Shown: piece by piece, positions 13,799 to 15,216 of the stretch | How the letters are laid out: every line of letters begins with the position of its first letter | Position numbering within the stretch: position 1 is the stretch's first letter | NCBI GenBank assembly: GCA_964342385.1 | Contig: CAYFGP010000150.1 | Coordinates: 1 to 15,216 of the forward strand | From: Oceanospirillum sp964342385 | GTDB lineage: Bacteria > Pseudomonadota > Gammaproteobacteria > Pseudomonadales > Halomonadaceae | Reading direction: 5' to 3' | DNA: 15,216 nt | Program-made: the position numbers and the translations under genes | Notes under the pieces: model-generated | The model's input: only the letters and a program-made list of their open reading frames with translations | Told to the model about the DNA's origin: nothing | Databases searched by the model: none

Positions 13799-13885
13799 CA
13801 CTTACACAAAAATGTTTCGATATTCTTCGGCCATGGCGAGCTGAAGAATAAAGCCATTTGCTAAAGAGAAACTTTTGTGTGAATG
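13799..13885. repeat. 87-bp inverted repeat with inner hairpin
   Basis: The left arm (13799-13818, with ACACAAAA and GTTTC) and right arm (13868-13885, with GAAAC and TTTTGTGT) are reverse complements apart from a 2-nt gap and two mismatches. Between them TATTCTTC (13821-13828) pairs exactly with GAAGAATA (13843-13850). The nested structure could be a structured RNA, a remnant of a small mobile element or a protein site. No open frame is inside. Confidence 0.45.
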
Positions 13886-14171
13886 CTTATTTATCTAGAG
13901 GGATAGATTAGGTTATGCCATCTGCGGTTTGAGTAACAAAATTTGCAGCATTATTCTGATCAAGCGTCACCATCGTTACAGAGATAAATTCCGGATCAGT
14001 GCAATTAGAACTGGCAGATTTCATGCAAAGGTTCTATAGCCTACTGTTTTATCGAGCTTTTAGTATTGTTATTTTGAGAAATAACACGCGACATGCGTTG
14101 TTCATCTCTATCTATGGGTCTAATCTTTTTAAAGTAACCACAGTATATGTATGCAGCTGGGCAACAGTGTT

Positions 14172-14201
14172 TTGATATTTTCCGCATCAGGATCGGATAA
14201 T
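14172..14201 (+). promoter_or_regulatory. Sigma-70 promoter for the NMT1-like gene
   Basis: TTGATA (14172-14177) and GATAAT (14196-14201) are spaced by 18 bp and each differs from consensus by one base. Transcription would start near 14208, giving a leader of about 90 nt that includes the palindrome at 14247-14267. Confidence 0.5.
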
Positions 14202-14246
14202 ACAGGGATTGTTGGAGAGACTTTTGTTTAGGTGCTGATTTGAGAT

Positions 14247-14267
14247 TGGGTGTGCCAGGGACGCCCA
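14247..14267. repeat. REP-like palindrome in the leader of the NMT1-like gene
   Basis: TGGGTGT (14247-14253) pairs with ACGCCCA (14261-14267) with one G-T pair, around GCCAGGG. The symmetry is so strong that both strands would encode LGVPGTP. GC-rich palindromes of this kind are typical of REP elements spread by REP-associated transposases, but only one copy is in view. Confidence 0.4.
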
Positions 14268-14296
14268 GTAAAACTCTACGTTCTATGGAGTTGCTA

Positions 14297-15169
14297 ATGC
14301 CTAATCGATTCACAAGCTGGATTCTAACTCTACTTCTTTTTCCTTTGCTTTATGCTTTGCCTCTTCAGGCCGCGGATCCTGTGCGTTTGCAGTTGTTATG
14401 GAAACATCAGTTCCAGTTTGGCGGCTACTACATGGCGGTCGAGAAAGGGTTTTATGCTGATGAAGACTTAGATGTTGAGTTGATAGAGATGAGCCAAGGT
14501 ATAGAACCGGCCACAGAGATGATGTCTGGTAATGTAGAGTTTGCTGTGGGCCGCTCTTCTCTCCTGATCGGTAGTGCTAAAGATAATAATCTGGTGGCGT
14601 TATTTGCCGCATTTCAACAGTCGCCTTTGATGCTGCTGACAACAAAAAAGTCAGAAATAAGCAGGCCATCAGACCTGCGCGGTAAGCGTATTATGATCAC
14701 CAATGATGCTAAGCGAGTTGGTGAGCTATTAGCTATGTTGTTGCAGTCGGACATCAGCTCATCAGATTTCATTCAACAGCCCCATAGTTACAATATTGAT
14801 GATTTGATTGAGGGCAATACGGATGCGATGGCATCTTATATCTCTAATGAGCCTTATATCATGGCGCAACGAGGGGTGAAGTATCATATCATTCATCCTA
14901 AAGATTTCGGCTTTGATATGTACTCCGATATCTTATTTACCTCCCGAGAGTTTGCCCGTAAAAATCCTGACTTAACCGAACGTTTTTACCGGGCTTCCCT
15001 GAGAGGATGGCAGTATGCATTTGATCATATAGAGGAAACTGCAGAGATCATCTTCAAGCGCTATAACAGCCAGAATAAAACACTAGAAGCCTTGGTTTTT
15101 GAAGGTCGGGAACTTAAAAAACTGGCTTATGATGACAATGGTGATTTTGGCACTTTGTCTATGACCTGA
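14297..15169 (+). CDS. NMT1/THI5-like periplasmic binding protein, apparently truncated
   Basis: A 290-residue protein with a signal peptide (about 1-25, ending LPLQA) and a substrate-binding domain of the NMT1/THI5-like family. VRLQLLWKHQFQFGGYYMAVEKGFY opens the domain; GNVEFAVGRSSLL, LRGKRIMI, DAMASYISNEPYI and ASLRGWQYAFDH follow as in the family. I choose the ATG at 14297 because GGAG (14287-14290) precedes it by 6 nt and the signal peptide begins there. The frame ends at a TGA after GDFGTLSMT, roughly 30 residues before the end of a complete domain. In many relatives this domain is the sensor part of a larger membrane protein with GGDEF, EAL or kinase domains. None of the three frames of the last 47 bases continues the family sequence, so this may be a broken sensor gene. 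Confidence 0.8.
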   Translation: MPNRFTSWILTLLLFPLLYALPLQAADPVRLQLLWKHQFQFGGYYMAVEKGFYADEDLDVELIEMSQGIEPATEMMSGNVEFAVGRSSLLIGSAKDNNLVALFAAFQQSPLMLLTTKKSEISRPSDLRGKRIMITNDAKRVGELLAMLLQSDISSSDFIQQPHSYNIDDLIEGNTDAMASYISNEPYIMAQRGVKYHIIHPKDFGFDMYSDILFTSREFARKNPDLTERFYRASLRGWQYAFDHIEETAEIIFKRYNSQNKTLEALVFEGRELKKLAYDDNGDFGTLSMT

Positions 15170-15216
15170 ATCCGTGACTTCAAGACCTGCTCACAGGACG
15201 GCAGACCTGCAATGAC

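Larger units (their letters stand above)
13590..14296. other. 700-bp region without a convincing gene
   Basis: Between the MaoC gene and the NMT1-like gene I see no protein gene I can support. The region holds a strong terminator (13755-13786), a large inverted repeat enclosing a hairpin (13799-13885), a promoter (14172-14201) and a REP-like palindrome (14247-14267). A 26-codon frame (13654-13734, ATG to TAG) ends 20 bp before the terminator but has no clear ribosome-binding site. A reading frame on the - strand at 14041-14313 looks accidental. Confidence 0.6.

Noticed and set aside
14240..14296. Upstream TTG start for the NMT1-like protein
   Set aside because: It would place 19 residues encoded by the palindrome in front of the signal peptide; the ATG at 14297 has a proper ribosome-binding site.
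14041..14313. 90-codon - strand frame with LGVPGTP near its start
   Set aside because: LGVPGTP arises on both strands from the palindrome at 14247-14267; the frame overlaps the promoter of the next gene and shows no domain.

Overview
The window reads as chromosomal DNA of a Gram-negative gammaproteobacterium. The genes have proteobacterial families throughout (two LysR regulators, an ArsR regulator, a GlxA-type AraC regulator, a periplasmic-sensor EAL protein). They have Shine-Dalgarno sites of the AGGAG type, and base composition is moderate and even. The family mix (NSS amino-acid symporter, substrate-binding-protein/EAL sensors, NIPSNAP proteins) would suit a marine Oceanospirillales-like organism. 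That placement is an inference from gene style, not from a marker gene. No tRNA, rRNA, CRISPR array, integrase or transposase gene was seen.

Layout. (1) 1-4400: a LysR regulator, then a sodium:neurotransmitter-symporter (NSS) family transporter and a PLP-dependent group II amino-acid decarboxylase, all on the + strand. A 37-bp dyad of the same architecture lies upstream of both the regulator and the transporter, so the LysR protein probably controls itself and a take-up-and-decarboxylate module. (2) 4400-6060: an ArsR-family regulator with a cysteine-bearing C-terminal domain on the - strand, divergent from a two-gene operon of small ferredoxin-like proteins (NIPSNAP, then antibiotic-biosynthesis-monooxygenase type). 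The gap between them holds several perfect palindromes. (3) 6060-7942: a stand-alone DJ-1/PfpI protein that resembles isonitrile hydratase, followed by a GlxA-type regulator (DJ-1/PfpI domain plus AraC helix-turn-helix). A duplicated 19-bp element and an 8-bp dyad lie at the likely promoter. (4) 7943-11466: a 0.5-kb regulatory region with a pyrimidine repeat tract, a palindrome next to a perfect -10 box, and a long structured leader. It leads into a membrane sensor with two periplasmic substrate-binding domains, a degenerate GGDEF domain and an intact EAL domain, so the likely output is c-di-GMP hydrolysis. (5) 11475-13589: a second LysR regulator divergent from a hotdog thioesterase and a MaoC-type hydratase, with a T-N11-A operator between them. 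(6) 13590-15216: about 700 bp without a convincing gene, holding a strong terminator, a large inverted repeat, a good promoter and a REP-like palindrome. It is followed by an NMT1/THI5-like periplasmic binding protein whose frame stops before the family's usual end, 47 bases before the window edge.

The common theme is small-molecule sensing. Five transcription factors each sit beside a short metabolic or detoxification operon, and one or two periplasmic-ligand sensors are present. The most notable non-coding signals are the repeated LysR dyad, the stacked palindromes of the ArsR divergon and the structured leader of the EAL gene.
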